From the NCBI GenBank assembly GCA_039111635.1, contig JBCAQO010000002.1, positions 1,488,001 through 1,552,000 of the forward strand: a DNA stretch of 64,000 nt, in the 5' to 3' direction. This document shows positions 10,335 to 22,756 of this stretch, in pieces. Each line of letters begins with the position of its first letter. The stretch's first letter is position 1. The position numbers were made by a program, and so were the translations under genes. This DNA is from Heterobasidion occidentale (Eukaryota > Basidiomycota > Agaricomycetes > Russulales > Bondarzewiaceae). The notes under the pieces were generated by a model that was not told the DNA's origin, did no database searches, and worked only from the letters and a program-made list of their open reading frames with translations.

Positions 10335-11704
10335 ATGTCTGACCACTCCTCTCTCTACTACTCCCCTGGACACGCTATGCTTATTGATGAAGGAACTACC
10401 TCATCACCATCGAGAAACCCCTCACCAGACATTATCCTGGCCATCGCCAACCCCAACACTGGACGCCCTGGCCAAAGCGGCCGACCAAAGACTCCAGAGG
10501 GAGTTTCCATACCAGTCTCTGCCCATCTCGCCACGCTCGCTGCCGAAGATCGAACGGAACTACGGGCCTCACCTTGGACTGAGGGAGCTTATGACGAGCA
10601 TGATGAGAGATGTCAAGAAGAAGGAGGACCTGCTCTGCCAATGCCTCCGCAACCAGCGACAGCACTGGCTCAAAGAGATGCAAAACAGGAGACAAGAAGC
10701 GGAGAAGGACCAAGAAACCCTACAGACTTGGCATTGTCTACAGTTGTTGAACCAGGTATACAAGAACCAGTGATGACTAGTGCACCAACTACCAGGCCCG
10801 GAGGACCCCTTGCCAGTGGTAGAGATCTGCACCCCCGAGAATTAGAAGGACTAGGAGATGCACTACTTCAGCGCACCACAATCTCGATGGTAATTCAGAT
10901 GGCCATGGTGTTAGCCTTGTAAAGGCTCGCTAACTTCTTTGCAGGGTAACCGGGGAGCGAGGACAGTGACACCCCTCGACGCCTCGTGAACGCCAGTGAC
11001 CAGGTCAGGCTTTTGGCCTATGCAGATGATCATTGGACCACTTCTGGTACGCCAGAGGAAATGATGGGGCATACACCCTTCTCATTCACCCGGACAAGTT
11101 TTCCACCTTCGTCAATCTGGAGCTCCTCCCTGCCCTCATATCCGACTCTGATGCTCCCCACTTTCTTCCCGTTTGGACTGACCCATTCTGCATCCAACCA
11201 TGGCGCAACAAAGCTAGAAGGGAGATACCGCCTACAGGAAGTCAAGACGCAGCCATCCACACAGAACCCTTCTGGACAGCAGTACAATGGCAGGCACAAA
11301 GGGACCGAGAGACCCTTCCTTCCACATCAACAGGACAACCCGCCGAGCAGGACACCAGAGGCAGCGATGAGGAACATCCTCCAAGGTATAGAAGGAACAA
11401 GAGGCCGGGAAACCAGAGGACAAGGGCAACACCTCAACCCAGAGGAAGTAGTCCTCGAACAACTTGACCGCAAAATCCACCAACTCCGGGACGTCCTTGA
11501 GATCATAGATCTGAAGGAGCGCATGCTCGCACTAGTAGACGAGCTCAAGACCATCCACAACTGACTCCAAGAACTGCTGCCTGGACTTGAGCAGAACTAG
11601 ATGCATGGGACGTGGTTGAAGATGGGAACTATGATGACGTTGACCCTTATTACCAACCGGACAAAGGATATGGGAATTATGGGGACATTGGCGGAGGATA
11701 TTAG
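10335..11704 (+). pseudogene. Chromovirus A ORF3, unrecognised gene after pol
   Basis: A third gene starts 57 bp after pol with ATG at 10335 (MSDHSSLYYSPG) and ends DYGDIGGGY-like with TAG at 11702-11704. It sits where env-like genes sit in some retroelements, but I see no signal peptide or membrane segment and do not recognise the family. The N-terminus is Ser/Pro-rich, a middle block reads LLAYADDH, and the C-terminus is Asp/Tyr/Gly-rich. A second frame (+1) encodes two coiled-coil-like stretches at about 10579-10770 and 11436-11564 that are better conserved in the sister copies than the main frame there. Copy-specific damage: TAA at 10920-10922 and near 10946 (CAA in sisters) and an indel near 11030. 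Confidence 0.7.
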
Positions 11705-11803
11705 GCAAGGGAGTTGAGGAACCCCTTGTCTCAAAGGGTGACAAAGAGGAAAGGACCCTCCGCACCACAGGTACCGGTTTCACGCACAGGACACTGATGG
11801 AAC

Positions 11804-13389
11804 GTCCTGCATGACGTTAAACTGTGAAAAGATAAGAAGGCAGGGGAAGTACCTGACCACTCAACCCTTCACTTCGCAGACAGGAAGCATTTAACACTCT
11901 CGTTGTCAAGAGGTATTCTGACAAGCGAACGGGTGTCCCGCTTGGATCCCCAGTTTTACGGGACCCTTTCCATATTAGAAGGTCCTAGATTCAACATAAC
12001 CTTGATACTGGTACGCTGGCCTTTTGATCTTGTGGTGAGACCAAAAAGGCTATGAATGATGCAAGAATCCTGGTGGGAAAATTGTGTTGCATCTTCACCA
12101 TTGGGGAATGGTGGACCTTACCTCACTGTCAAGGTCTGACAAATGTTTGGACATCCCACTTTGGATCTCCAGTTTTACAGGGTCTTTTCTGCATTAGGGG
12201 GCCCTATCAAGATGCATGCACATAGTGGTCACACTCCACTAAGTAGCCAAAATGGACAAGAAAAGGACAATACATCCACAACAATGTAAAACTACGGAAG
12301 GCTTGGTCCGCAATGACTATAAACTAGTTATCGTCCAGAATGACACTAAAGCTACCAAGACCCTCAGAACGTGGGTATATTCTGGCGGAGGGTGGGAGTG
12401 ATGACCCCACCGTTGCAGAACCCTGCCAACTTGGTTGAGGTGCTTCTATATTCCATGCGCCCTACGGTAAAAGAATATGGGGTTGACATGGTTCAATTCC
12501 GTGCGAGGGGTTTGGGGACATGGAGCGGGTTGTTAGCTATCCGACAGGACCATGACTACTCCATGGTGCACCCATTCTACCCTTGAAGTCAGAAGCAAGA
12601 AATTCCACTTCAAGGGCCAGTCAAGAGGCAACTGGGATTGTGCCTCAGGTTTTAACGTCTGAAATGACGTTAAACTAATGTCCCTCTGTTCTAGGGACCA
12701 TACTGGAGCTGGAATTACCGCTTCCAGTCCCAGTAGTCTGCAACAATGTTAAACTACTGTCCCTTCAAGTACAGGGATTGGTAGTCCACAAAGACAATAA
12801 ACTACTTGCTCCTTCAGACATAGGAGATGTGGTTGATGTCCATGACCTTGGACACCAACCAGTCCAAAATAACCTTAAACCACCCTCACCCCAGAGGATT
12901 AAATCCATTGAGGCTCGGGAGGTTCAAGCCAGGCGATAGCAGAATGTCCACAATGACTATAAACTACGGCCATCCTCTATGACAATAAACTGGGCTGCCC
13001 TTCATAACAGGGCCATGTGAGTTATGTCAAAATAGGCTTTGACCTTACAAGTCTATTCTGGCAACTCTATAAGTTATCTGGTTTGATATAGCATAAACCG
13101 TCACCATCTTTCCTCAATAGGAACCCTGTCAAGAAGTAGGACCTGGTCTAGGGCCCTATGCACATCACCGATGGATGTTCTGGCGTGCAGAAATGTCTGC
13201 TATCTTGTTTACAGGTACTCCTACATTGGAGATGAATAGGTCCGCAATGACCTTGTTGTTTAAACTAGCAGGGCAGTCCACAACGACTTAAGCATAAACT
13301 AGCCTCAGTCTGCGATGACTTAAGGATAAACTAGCTAATGTCCGCAAAGACGCAAAACTACGGAACGTCCGGCACAACATTTAAACTAC
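11804..13389 (+). repeat. Box-hairpin array in chromovirus A
   Basis: About 15 copies of a box with consensus GTCCGCAATGAC, 2-10 variable bases, TAAACTA lie here. They are at about 11804, 12274, 12306, 12332, 12657, 12736, 12784, 12862, 12945, 12972, 13239, 13276, 13308, 13340 and 13367. Several gaps hold short inverted repeats, for example CTCCTTCAGACATAGGAG near 12808. No protein-like frame runs through. The array also occurs at the same element position in B1 and B2. Confidence 0.8.
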
Positions 13390-13470
13390 TAGGACATACC
13401 TTACGCTGACCCTGCAATAATCACCGTCAATGTGGACAAGCGGTCTGAACAATTGACCAGTTAAAGTCTA

Positions 13471-14042
13471 TGTTATGAACTGCTCGTTCAGTAACCCAAG
13501 AGTAACAGGTTCTTCCCTAGGTTGCACGATGGACTGTGTAGTGGGCAAAGTCTCGACTGTATTAGAAGAATAATGCAGGAGGGGAAAACAAAGATTCTAC
13601 TGTAGGAAGACAGTAGTGAACAAGGAGAATAGACTGAAGATCCTCAGCCTATTCTATGGGCCTTATATACTGTATAGGGTATAGGGTCAGAGTCTGTGTG
13701 CTTCTCCAGGTATCTATCCCAGGAGAGCTGTGGTCGCCGTCTCTCACAGCCGGTGCCTACTCTTGTACTTCTCCAGTCGCACTAATCCATCTAGGTGCGA
13801 CGAGGTGCTTACCCATAAGCCCTAAGCCCATGGCATGTGAATGCCTATCTTATCAATCTGCTATACCTATGTCCCTGTCATATATCCTCTACCGATGTCT
13901 TGAAGAACCATTGGTCCAGTCGGCTCCTAAGGACATACCAAATACCTTGATGTACACTCCGTAGTGGAGCCGCCTAGTATATGATGCTTGAGCCATTGGT
14001 TAGACATGGCCCCGAAGGGCCCCAATAGGTCAAGTCATAACA
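13471..14042 (-). repeat. Chromovirus B1 3' LTR
   Basis: On the plus strand it reads TGTTATGAACTGCTCG to GGTCAAGTCATAACA. The length equals that of its partner at 35499-36070. The TATA-like box and start-site hairpin are conserved. Confidence 0.93.
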
Positions 14043-14056
14043 TTACCCCCTTTCTA
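14043..14056 (-). promoter_or_regulatory. Chromovirus B1 polypurine tract
   Basis: On the minus strand AGAAAGGGGGTAA directly precedes the LTR start TGTTATG, the expected plus-strand primer site. The same tract is at 23334-23347 in B2. Confidence 0.8.
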
Positions 14057-14852
14057 AGTCCTAACTCCTGGGAGGACTACTCGCCACTAGCGAGCTTCAT
14101 TGTCATTCCACGTACAATTGCTTTCTGGTCGTCCAAGGATCGGAATGCATCTTTTTGATATAACTGTGTTTTCTGGGGCGAAGACCAACTTACATTATTT
14201 ACAACACCTAGGAGTTTTCCATCTCCGTTGAGCTGTTTGATACGGGTATGTAGCAATATCACCACAATATTGCGTCTCCTCCCGATGTTCTTCCTTCATT
14301 GGTACATTTTGTTGTAAGTATGCTCCTTGAGTCAAAAGGCAGCTGCTCGAACCAGGACTCCCTGGTACCTTTGATAAGCCAGTTCCGTCTGGCTGATGTC
14401 CAGAAAGGTGTCGCGTGCGAATGATTATGTGATGAATAGAAACACGTCTGTGGATGTCTGTGTTGTTCTTCTTTAGAATGCCAAAGGCCATGCTTCAGTG
14501 TTTCTAGGATAGATCTTCTCCTCTGTGATCTCTGGTATCAAGGGGGACTCTAGGTGTGTGTGGGTTGATCGCTTTCTCAAGGCTTAGGCCCACCAACCTA
14601 TGTGAATCCGGCAAGACCCCTTTGAAGATCCCTAACTCTGTCAGCCCCATATGGTGGCCCGTCCAGGTTAGAGGTTGAGTGTTTGTCCAGTGTTTGTTTG
14701 TCACATGGGAGCGAGCATGCAGCCGCGCTCCACATATTGAATACGAGGTAAGGATTTTGAAGAATAGACTTGAACATCCATAGTCTCTTGAATAGACTTT
14801 GGTGTCCACATTGATGGTGATTATTGTGGGGTCAGCGTAAGGTATGTCCTGG
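14057..14852 (-). other. B1 3' non-coding segment without boxes
   Basis: About 0.8 kb between the polypurine tract and the box array. It is homologous to 23348-24169 in B2. I see neither a box copy nor a convincing protein. Open frames here differ between the two copies. Confidence 0.6.
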
Positions 14853-16538
14853 TAGTTTAATGTCGTGCCGGACGTCCGTAGTTTTGCGTCTTTGTGGACG
14901 TCGGCTAGTTTATCCTTAAGTTGTTGCGGACTGCCCTGCTAGTTTAAACAACAAGGTCGTTGCAGACCTATTCATCTCCAACGTAGGAGTACCTGTAAAC
15001 AAATCAGCAGACTTTTCTGTGTGCTGGAACATTCATCGGTGATGCGCATAGGGCCATAGACCAGGTCCTACTCCTTGACAGAGTTCCCATTGAGGAGAAA
15101 TGGTGACGGTTTATACCATATCAAACCGGATAACTTATAGAGGTGTGTCCTGAATAGACTTTGTAAGGCAGAAGCCTATTTTGACACAACTCACATGGCC
15201 CTGTAAACGAAGGGCAGCTCAGTTTAACATCATGAAGGACGACCATAGTTTATAGTCATTGCGGATGTCCTACTATTGCCTGGCTTGAACCTCCCAAGCC
15301 TTGATAGATTTAATCCTCCGGGGTGAGGGTAGTTTAAGGTCATTTCGGACTGGTTGGTGTCTAAGGTCGTGGGCATCAACCACAACTCCTATGTCTGAAG
15401 GAGCAAGTAGTTTATTGTCATTGTGGACAGGGTGATGACTTTTTGAAGTCACTGCCCACAATCCCTGTGCTTGAAGGGACAATAGTTTAACGTCTTTGCG
15501 GACTATTGGGGCTGAAGCGGTAATTTCAGCTCCAATACAATCTCTAGAACCGAGGGACAATAGTTTAATGTCATTTCGGACGTGTGGAGTAGTGTTGGAA
15601 CATTTCTCATGTTTGGACACTGCTCATGACCCTGTGAATGAAGGGCTGCCCAGTTTAACGTCATGGAGGATGTTAGAAGAAACCTGAGGCACGATCCCAG
15701 TTGCCTCTTGACTGGCCCTTGAAGCGGAATCCTTGCTTCGGACTTCAAGGGTAGAATGGGCGCACCATGGAGTAGTTGTGGTCCGGTAGGATGGCTGACA
15801 ACCCGCTCCATGTCTCCAAATCCCTCACACATAATTGAACTGTGTCAACCCCATATTCTTTTACTGTAGGGTATATGGAATATGGAAGTGCCTTGACCTA
15901 GTTGGCAGGGTTCTGCAATGGTGGGATTATCACTTCCACTGTCTGCCAGAATATAACCACGATCTGAGGGCCTTGGTAGCTTTAGCGTCATTCCGGACGG
16001 TAACTAGTTTATAGTCATTGCGGACCAAGCCTTTCGTAGTTTTACATTGTTGCGGATGTAACGTCCTTTTTCTTGTCTGTTTTGGCTACTTAGTGGAGTG
16101 TGACCACTATGTGCATGCATCTTGATAGGGCCCCCTAATGCAGAAAAGACCCTATAAAACTGGAGATCCAAAGTGGGACGTCCAAACACCTGTCAGACCT
16201 TGACAGTGAGGTAAGGTCCACCATTCCCCAACAGTGAACATGCAACACAATCTTCCCACCAGGATTCTTGCATCATTTGTAGCTTTTTGGTCTCGCCACA
16301 AGATCGAAAAGCCAGCGTACCAGTACCAAGGTTATGTTGAATCGAGGACCTCCTAATGTGGAAAGGGTCCTGTAAAACTGGGGATCTAAGTGGAACACCT
16401 GATCACTTGTTAGAATGCCTCTTGACAACGAGAGTGTTAAAATGCTTGTCCTGTCCTGCGAACCGGAGGGCTGAATGCAAAATGGTCAGGTACTTTCCTT
16501 GCCTTCTTATCTTTTCACAGTTTAACGTCATGCAGGAT
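14853..16538 (-). repeat. Box-hairpin array in chromovirus B1
   Basis: Read on the plus strand the boxes appear as TAGTTTA, about two bases, GTCATTGCGGAC. Good copies lie near 15247 (TAGTTTATAGTCATTGCGG), 15409, 15485, 15561, 16013 and 16518. Between boxes lie inverted repeats such as GTGATGACTT with AAGTCAC near 15431-15452. Spacing and order parallel the B2 array. Confidence 0.8.
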
Positions 16539-16640
16539 GTCAAACGCTTGGTGTCCTGTGTGTGAAACCAGTATCTGTGGTGCAGAGGGTCCTTCCCTCT
16601 CCGTCACCTTTCAAGACAAGGGGTTCCTCAACTCCCTTGT

Positions 16641-19016
16641 CTAATATTCTCTGCCAATGTCCCCATAATCCCCATACCCTTCGTCTGGCCTATAATAGGG
16701 GTCGACGTCATCGTAGTTTCCATCTTCGACCTCATCCCATGCATCTAGCTCTGCTCAAGTCCAAGCAGCAGTTCTTGGAGTCGGTTGCTGGCGGTCTTGA
16801 GCTCTTCTACCAGTGCGAGCATGCATTCCTTCAGGTCAATGATGTCGAGGACAATCTGGAGTCGGCGGATCTCGTGGTCAAGTTCTTTGAGGACTGTCTC
16901 TTCTGGGTTGGGGTGTTGCCCTTGTCCTCTGGTTTCCTCGCCTCTTGTTCCTCCTGTATCTTGGAGGGTGTTCCTCATTGCTGCCCCCAGCGTCCTGCCC
17001 GGTGGATTGTCCTGTCAACATGGGAGGAAGGGCCTCTCAGTCCCTTCGTGCCTGTCATTGTACTGTTGTCCAGAAGGGTTCTGTTTGGGCGGTTGCGTCT
17101 CCACCACTCGTAGTCGGTACCGCTCTTCTGGCTTTGTCGTCCCATGGTTGGAGGCGGAATGGGTCAATCCAAACAGGAGGGGAGTGTACATTGTCAGTGT
17201 TGGATATGAGGGCAGGTAGGAGCTCTAGATTGATGAAGGAAGAAAACTCATCGGGGTGGATGAGAAGGGCATATGCCCCATTATTTCCTCTGGCATACCA
17301 GGAGGCGGCTCGATGATCATCTGCATAGGCCAAAAGCCTGACCTAGTCGCTTGCATCTGCGAGGTGTTGGGGAATATTGCTGTTCTCACTTCCCAATTGC
17401 CCTGCGAAGAAGTTAGCGAGCCTTTGCAAGGCTAATGCCATGGCCATCTGAATTACCGCCAAGATTGTGGTGCGCTGAAGTAGCGCATCTCCTAGTCCTT
17501 CTAATTCTTGGGGGTGCAGATCTCTACCACTGGCAAGGGGTCCTCTGGTCCTGGTAGTTGGTGCACTAGTTGTTGCTAATTCTTGTACACCTGGTTTAGC
17601 AACTGTAGACGATGCCAGGTCTGCAGGGTTTCTTGGTCCTCCTCCACTTCTCGTCTCCTGTCTTGTGTCTCGTTGAGCCAGCGCTGTCGTTGGTTGTGGA
17701 GGCGTTGATGCGCTTGCGATGGCTCTGCGTGTGAAAACACACAACAAAACACACCACTAAACACAGGGTGGGCAGAGAGCTGACTTTACTGGAATATCAA
17801 AGGACCTTTGTGAGTTACGAGGTGGGCGTGAGATACGTATGCGGTGTTGCTTGATATTGAGCGAGGTGATGCGAGACTATTCTCGCACGTGACGATAGCG
17901 ATATTGCTTAGTGAGCAATCGAAGGACTTCAAGGGCAGTAACAAAGGCCCTGACGATAGAGACAATGAGAATTTAATCAAGTGAGTCAAAAGTGAGGTTG
18001 ATGTGGACGTGATACAAGCGAGATCTTCTTGTGAAGTTGAGCTGTACATAGAGGGGTGTTTGAAACTGGTGTATTGCAGCATTGTAAGTAGGTTTTTATA
18101 GTAAATCAAGAAAGGTCGAGTAACCGTGAGCTCGTAAGGTAGAATGGGTTGATATTGTGCCAAGACCGTATCATAGAAAGATAAAAAAAACCATGTGCAG
18201 AGATACTCGAAGACCGCGAGGTTCTGTTGCACTGCGGTAGAGAGACAAAGCGGTATTCAGTAAGGAGGTGTATCGGTGAGACGAGGTGATTCTAGAAAGT
18301 GCGAGGAGAAAGAGATCACAAGACCTGTACTGTCCAATAGGCGCCCTCAATAAAGCTCGCTGCCATACCGCACCGCGGAGCTGCCTGCGGTGATGCCCTT
18401 GCGGTTGACCTTGTCGAGGCATATGTCGAGAGCTTGGCGGCGTCACAGTTAGTGTGATAGGCTCTAAGTTGTCATGCGATTGTATAGGAGAGGGACAAGA
18501 TGCTGCGAGGTGATGACCGAGGTGCTTGAGAAAGACCACGTCGGGCCACGACTGTGATATTGTGCTTGTGATGGACATCAGAGGGACTCGCGCTAGGCTG
18601 CGGTAGCGTCTGGCAGTGACTGGGGTACTTGAGGAGGTTAGCATGCTAGCGCTTGTAGAACCCGAAAATGGGGGCCTCGGCGCTTAGAGAGGTGGCGCAC
18701 TCATCAGCGTTGATGGAGCAGGCCTTCTTTCTTCTTGATGTTCCTCATCGTCCTCGTTATGAGCTCCCTCAACCCGAGGTGGGGCTCGTAGTTCCGTTCA
18801 ATCTTTGGCGGCAAGCGTGGTGAGATGGGTGGAGACTGGTATGGAAACTCCCTGTGGAGTTGTTGGACGGCCGCTTTGGCCAGGGTGTCTAGTGTTGGGA
18901 TTGGTGACGGCCAGGATGATGTCTGGCGAGGGGTTTCTTGATGGTGAGGAAGTAGTTCCTTCATCAATAAGCATGGCGCATCCAGGGGAGTAATCGAGGG
19001 GGGAGTGGTTGGACAT
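16641..19016 (-). pseudogene. Chromovirus B1 ORF3 interrupted by a 996-bp insertion
   Basis: The gene starts at 19016 (MSNHSPLDYSPG) and ends at the CTA-encoded stop at 16641-16643. The insertion at 17711-18706 plus its 9-bp duplication is 1005 bp, so reading frame is kept across it. The main frame carries ...RELEGLGD-like residues and AYADDHRAASWYARGNNG at about 17060-17560 and has stops near 18798, 17343 and 17055. The alternative frame carries coiled-coil 1 on both sides of the insertion (18704-18967 and 17576-17701) and coiled-coil 2 (VLKELDHEIRRLQ, 16745-16978). Function unknown, as for the copies in A and B2. Confidence 0.7.
17711..18706. mobile_element. 996-bp insertion with 9-bp target duplication, type unknown
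   Basis: It is absent from A and B2. It is flanked by GCGTTGATG at 17702-17710 and again at 18707-18715, where the sisters have one copy. The insert starts CGCTTGCGATGG and ends GGCGCACTCATCA; the ends show no convincing terminal inverted repeat. A minus-strand ORF of 157 codons (18171-18644) and another of 148 (17786-18232) resemble nothing I know. A 9-bp duplication suits a Mutator-like element; if the duplication is read as 7 bp, the insert becomes TG...CA, as for an LTR. Confidence 0.65.
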
Positions 19017-19073
19017 GTACTAGTGGGAGGATTCTTGCTCTAAGGGGAGAGCTGTCTCCCCTTATATACCCTT

Positions 19074-22000
19074 TTAGAGCCTAATCGCCACAGGTTGGGG
19101 CTTGTCTGGATAGCTTTCGTGAAACTCATAAAGTGCCTCATCGGCCGTATCTTTGAGGAGGGCAAAGGGTTCCCAGGTGTTATCTGCTTCGGAGTATTCG
19201 ACCCATTTGACCAGGTATTTGGTTCCCCGTCCTTGGCACCTTGAATCTAAAATGGCCTCCACTTCGTAGTGCTCTTCTTCATTTAGGATTTCTGGGGCAG
19301 GTCTGGGGAAGTTCCTTCCATGGGCCTCTGTCTCATGATATTCGGTGAGCACAGAGGCATGAAATACCGGGTGTATTTTCCATGTTTCAGGTATTTTCAG
19401 CCGATAAGCCAGAGGGCTGATTCTTTCAGTCACTTGAAAAGGGCCATAACACCTAGGTGCCAGCTTGAACTTCAGATGAATTGTCCAAATGTGGGTTCCT
19501 TCTAACCAGACTTGGGTTCCTGCTTCCCACTGCGGAAGTTTCTTGTGCAGGTCCCGGTCCTTGGCATGCTGCACTGCTATCTGTAGACTGGCTGCTGCAT
19601 CTTCTTGGACTTCTTTGATTAGCTGCAAATGTTTGGTTACTGCAGGCACCTTGGTCTCCAATGCTGAGTCGACCAAATATGGGGGATTGAACCCATAGAG
19701 GACTTCAAACGGTGACGTCCCAGTGGCAGAGTGTCTTTGAGTGTTATGGGAGAATTCTGCAAAGGGGAGCAAGTCTACCCAGTTATCTTGGTGGTAGTTG
19801 CAAAATACCCGCAGGAACTGTTTGATCTCTTGGTTGACCCGTTCCGTTTCTCCGTCCGTCTGGGGGTGATAAGCCGTGTTCAGGGCAGGAGTGATTCCCA
19901 GCCCTTTCCAAAGTTCTCGTGTGAATTTCTCCATGAATTGGGGGCCTCTATCGGATACCACCTTGGTTGGCAGACCATATTGTTTAAACACATTGTCCTG
20001 GAAGAGCATTGTAGTTTCTTCGGCCATGATTGTCTTCTTACACGGAGTTATGACTATCCCTTTTGACAGGCCTTGGTCAACCACCACGTTTATCGAGTTG
20101 TATCCTCTACTTTCCGGGAGGTCTGTTACAAAGTTGGTAGAGATAAAACGCCAAGGGGCATTCGTGGTTTCTAGTGGTTGAATTGGCAGATGGGTCTTGT
20201 GGGGTAGATTCTTGGTGGATTGGCAAACTGCACATCCATCCACATATTGATGGACAAATTTGGTCATGCTTGACCACCAATAATGGTGTTGTACCAATTC
20301 CAGGGTCTTTGCTTGGCCTGGATGTCCTGTAGCCATGGTGTCATGGTGCGTTTTGACAATCATTCACCGAAGAAGGTCGTCCTTTGGGACACATATGTAG
20401 CCGTCGCGTCTTGTGATGTTGTCTTCGTGTGTCCATTTTCCTAGGTTGCCCTTCATTGCTTTTGGTCCTTTTTCCAGCAATTTCTTGAGGGCGACATCGA
20501 CTAGCAGGTTGTGTTCTGAACGCGAGTGTCAAATGAGGGAGAGGATGTCCAAGGATACGAGTTCCATTGCTTTGATGTGTATGCTTTCGCTTGATTCTAC
20601 CAGAGTTTCACTGAACTCGGTGAAAAGTTTGGACGGGAGCAGAGTCTGTGCCTTGTTATCAGATTCCACCCCCTCACTAAGGTCTGGACGCCTGGACAGA
20701 GCATCGGCATGATTGGTTGTTCCTGCCTTGTAGCTGAGCTGGAAGTCAAACTGGGACAAAAATAGACTCCAGCATGCTTGTCATCTTGACAGGTCTCACA
20801 CGGTTTGAAAGTAAACCAGGTTCTTGTGGTCCATCCAGACCTCAAAGGGGTGTCAAGTGCCTTTGAGGTAGTGTTTCCAGTGTTCCAGTGCCTTGATAAT
20901 TGCAAGGAGTTCGTGATCATGCACATCATAATTCCTTTTAGGGGGTGAAAACAATCCCGAGAGGTAGGCAACTGGGTGCCAGTCATTATCAGGTCCTTCC
21001 TGTAAGAGGACTGCACCATATGCAGAGAGGGAGGCGTCAGTGACGAGCCAGTAGGAACACATCGGATCAGGGTATAATAGGACGGGTTGACTCATGAAGG
21101 CTTTCTTTAATTGGTCAAAAGCCTGTTGGCAGTCCACGGTCCAGTCCCATTTTGTGTCTTTTTTGGTGAGGTCGTGCAGGGGACGAGCGATTAAGGAAAA
21201 CTTGTCAATAAATCGCTGATAAAAATTCCCTAGACCTAAGAAAGAGCGGATGTCGTGGACTGTGCAAAGAATGGGCCATTTCTGAATGGCCTCAATCTTC
21301 GAGTCCTCCATGGTGATGTGATCTTTTGAAATTGTGTACCCCAAGTAGTTTAGCTTGTCCTTATGGAACTCACATTTCTCTGGTTTGAGGTAAAGATCAT
21401 TGTCACGTAGGATTTGGAGGACTTGTCGAACAACCACAATGTGTTCTGCTGTGGTTTTCGTGAAGATAAGGATGTCATCCATATATACTGTGATTTTCTG
21501 GGTGAGGATGAGATCTTGGAAGATCATGTTCATCATGGCCTGAAAAGTCGCTAAGGAGTTAGTGAGCCCAAAGAACATTACTGTAGGTTCAAAGAGCCCC
21601 AAGGGCATTACAAAGGCTGCCTTGGATTCGTCCCCTTCCTTGATGCGCACATTGTTATATCCTCACCAAACATCCAGCTTTGAGAATACAGTCGCCCCTC
21701 AGATGATATCCAGTAGTTCTTGGATTAACAGTAGGAGGCAGACATTTCGAACGGTGTGTTCATTGAGGTGGCAATAATCCTGTACTGGGCGGAGCTTTCT
21801 ATCCTTCCTTTTTATGAAGAAGAAGGAGGCCGTGCTATATGCTGTCGATCGACGTATTGTTCTCCTAGAAAGATGCTCCTTGACAAATTTTCCTAGCTCG
21901 TCGTGCTTCTCCGGGCTCAAGGGAAATATTCTTGGGGCCTGGGGTTTGAAGGATGGCTTAAGATCTATCACATGATCCCATATAGTGTGTTTGGGGAGTC

Positions 22001-22756
22001 TCTGCGACCATCTTTCGCTGAAAATGTTGAGGTAGGAATGGTACTCTGATGGCACGTGACTCTTCAAGTTGGTCGTGTCGATTTCCTCTTCCAGGTCTTC
22101 GTCAAAACTGGCGAACCCCGAGGGTTTGGGAGCTACCTTTCTGATGACGGTTTCTCCTTTGCTATCCATTGTGGAGGAGTCAAATGGTACTTGTGCCTCT
22201 TTGGCAACTTCTTCTAAAGCTTCGCTCTGGGCTGTCTCTTGTTGAGTTTGCCGGTGTTCCTTCCTTTCAGCCACTTGTCCCTTGAGCCATTCCCAAGCCT
22301 TTGCCTGTCAGGATTTGTGCTCTAACAGGGAGATGAACCAAGATTTCCATTCCTTTGTGGGGACTTGTGGCCATTGTTCTTTAGTCCACGTCCACAAAGG
22401 TCCTACCGGTTCTGAGACAAGATGCGGTTTTGTCCACTGAGGAATCTTGTCACCACGTAGTTTTGCTAGCCAATCCTTCTTGGTAGGCTCTTCCCTTGCC
22501 TTGGTAAACCCATATGGTTGTTGGCAGTCTTGGGGGCACCGATCAAAGTGCACTTCACGGCGCCTCCACCTGATGGAGGGGTCGTGGTACTTCAGCCAAT
22601 CTGTTCCTAGGAGCATGTTGTCTTTCCCTAGATTGGTAATAAACATCTGGACGCGTTCAGTATGGGTCCTCCCCCGTATATCCTTGACGGTGAGATTTGC
22701 ATCTAAGCCCCGTTAAATGAGGCCTGCCTTGTTGATGGTGTCATTGATGTTGTGAA
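19074..22756 (-). pseudogene. Chromovirus B1 pol, part 1: RT, RNase H, integrase, chromodomain
   Basis: The integrase-chromodomain part is open for 429 codons (19074-20363) with the HHCC finger, SDRGPQF and GETERVNQ, so the integrase acids are intact here; the chromodomain ends YPDKPQPVAIRL. RT and RNase H are open for 265 codons (20853-21650) with YMDDILIF intact and TDASLSAYGA for RNase H. Stops separate these blocks (for example near 20520, 20770, 21660 and 22010). The protease start lies beyond the B2 insertion at 33542-33718, as B2 entered the protease region at 22756. Confidence 0.92.
22752..22756. repeat. B2 target duplication, left copy
   Basis: GTGAA, repeated at 33542-33546. Joining the two B1 halves through one copy restores the protease alignment with A. 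Confidence 0.9.

Larger units (their letters stand above)
4029..13470 (+). mobile_element. Chromovirus A: Ty3/gypsy element, 3' end missing
   Basis: A 5' LTR, gag, pol ending in a chromodomain, a third ORF and a box-hairpin non-coding region run in order on the plus strand. The element stops abruptly at 13470, inside the non-coding region, where the LTR of B1 begins. About 0.8 kb plus the 3' LTR found in B1 and B2 are absent. It is the most decayed of the three family copies: the protease Asp, one RT Asp and one integrase Asp are all changed. Confidence 0.9.

Noticed and set aside
10335..11704. Envelope-like gene because of its position after pol
   Set aside because: No signal peptide, transmembrane segment, or cysteine and glycosylation pattern is visible in either frame.
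16562..17113. Plus-strand open frame of 183 codons
   Set aside because: Antisense of chromovirus B1 ORF3; Ser/Pro/Cys-rich composition without a recognisable domain.
17786..18644. Host gene captured in the 996-bp insertion
   Set aside because: The two overlapping minus-strand frames lack any domain and sit in T/C-rich, promoter-like sequence.
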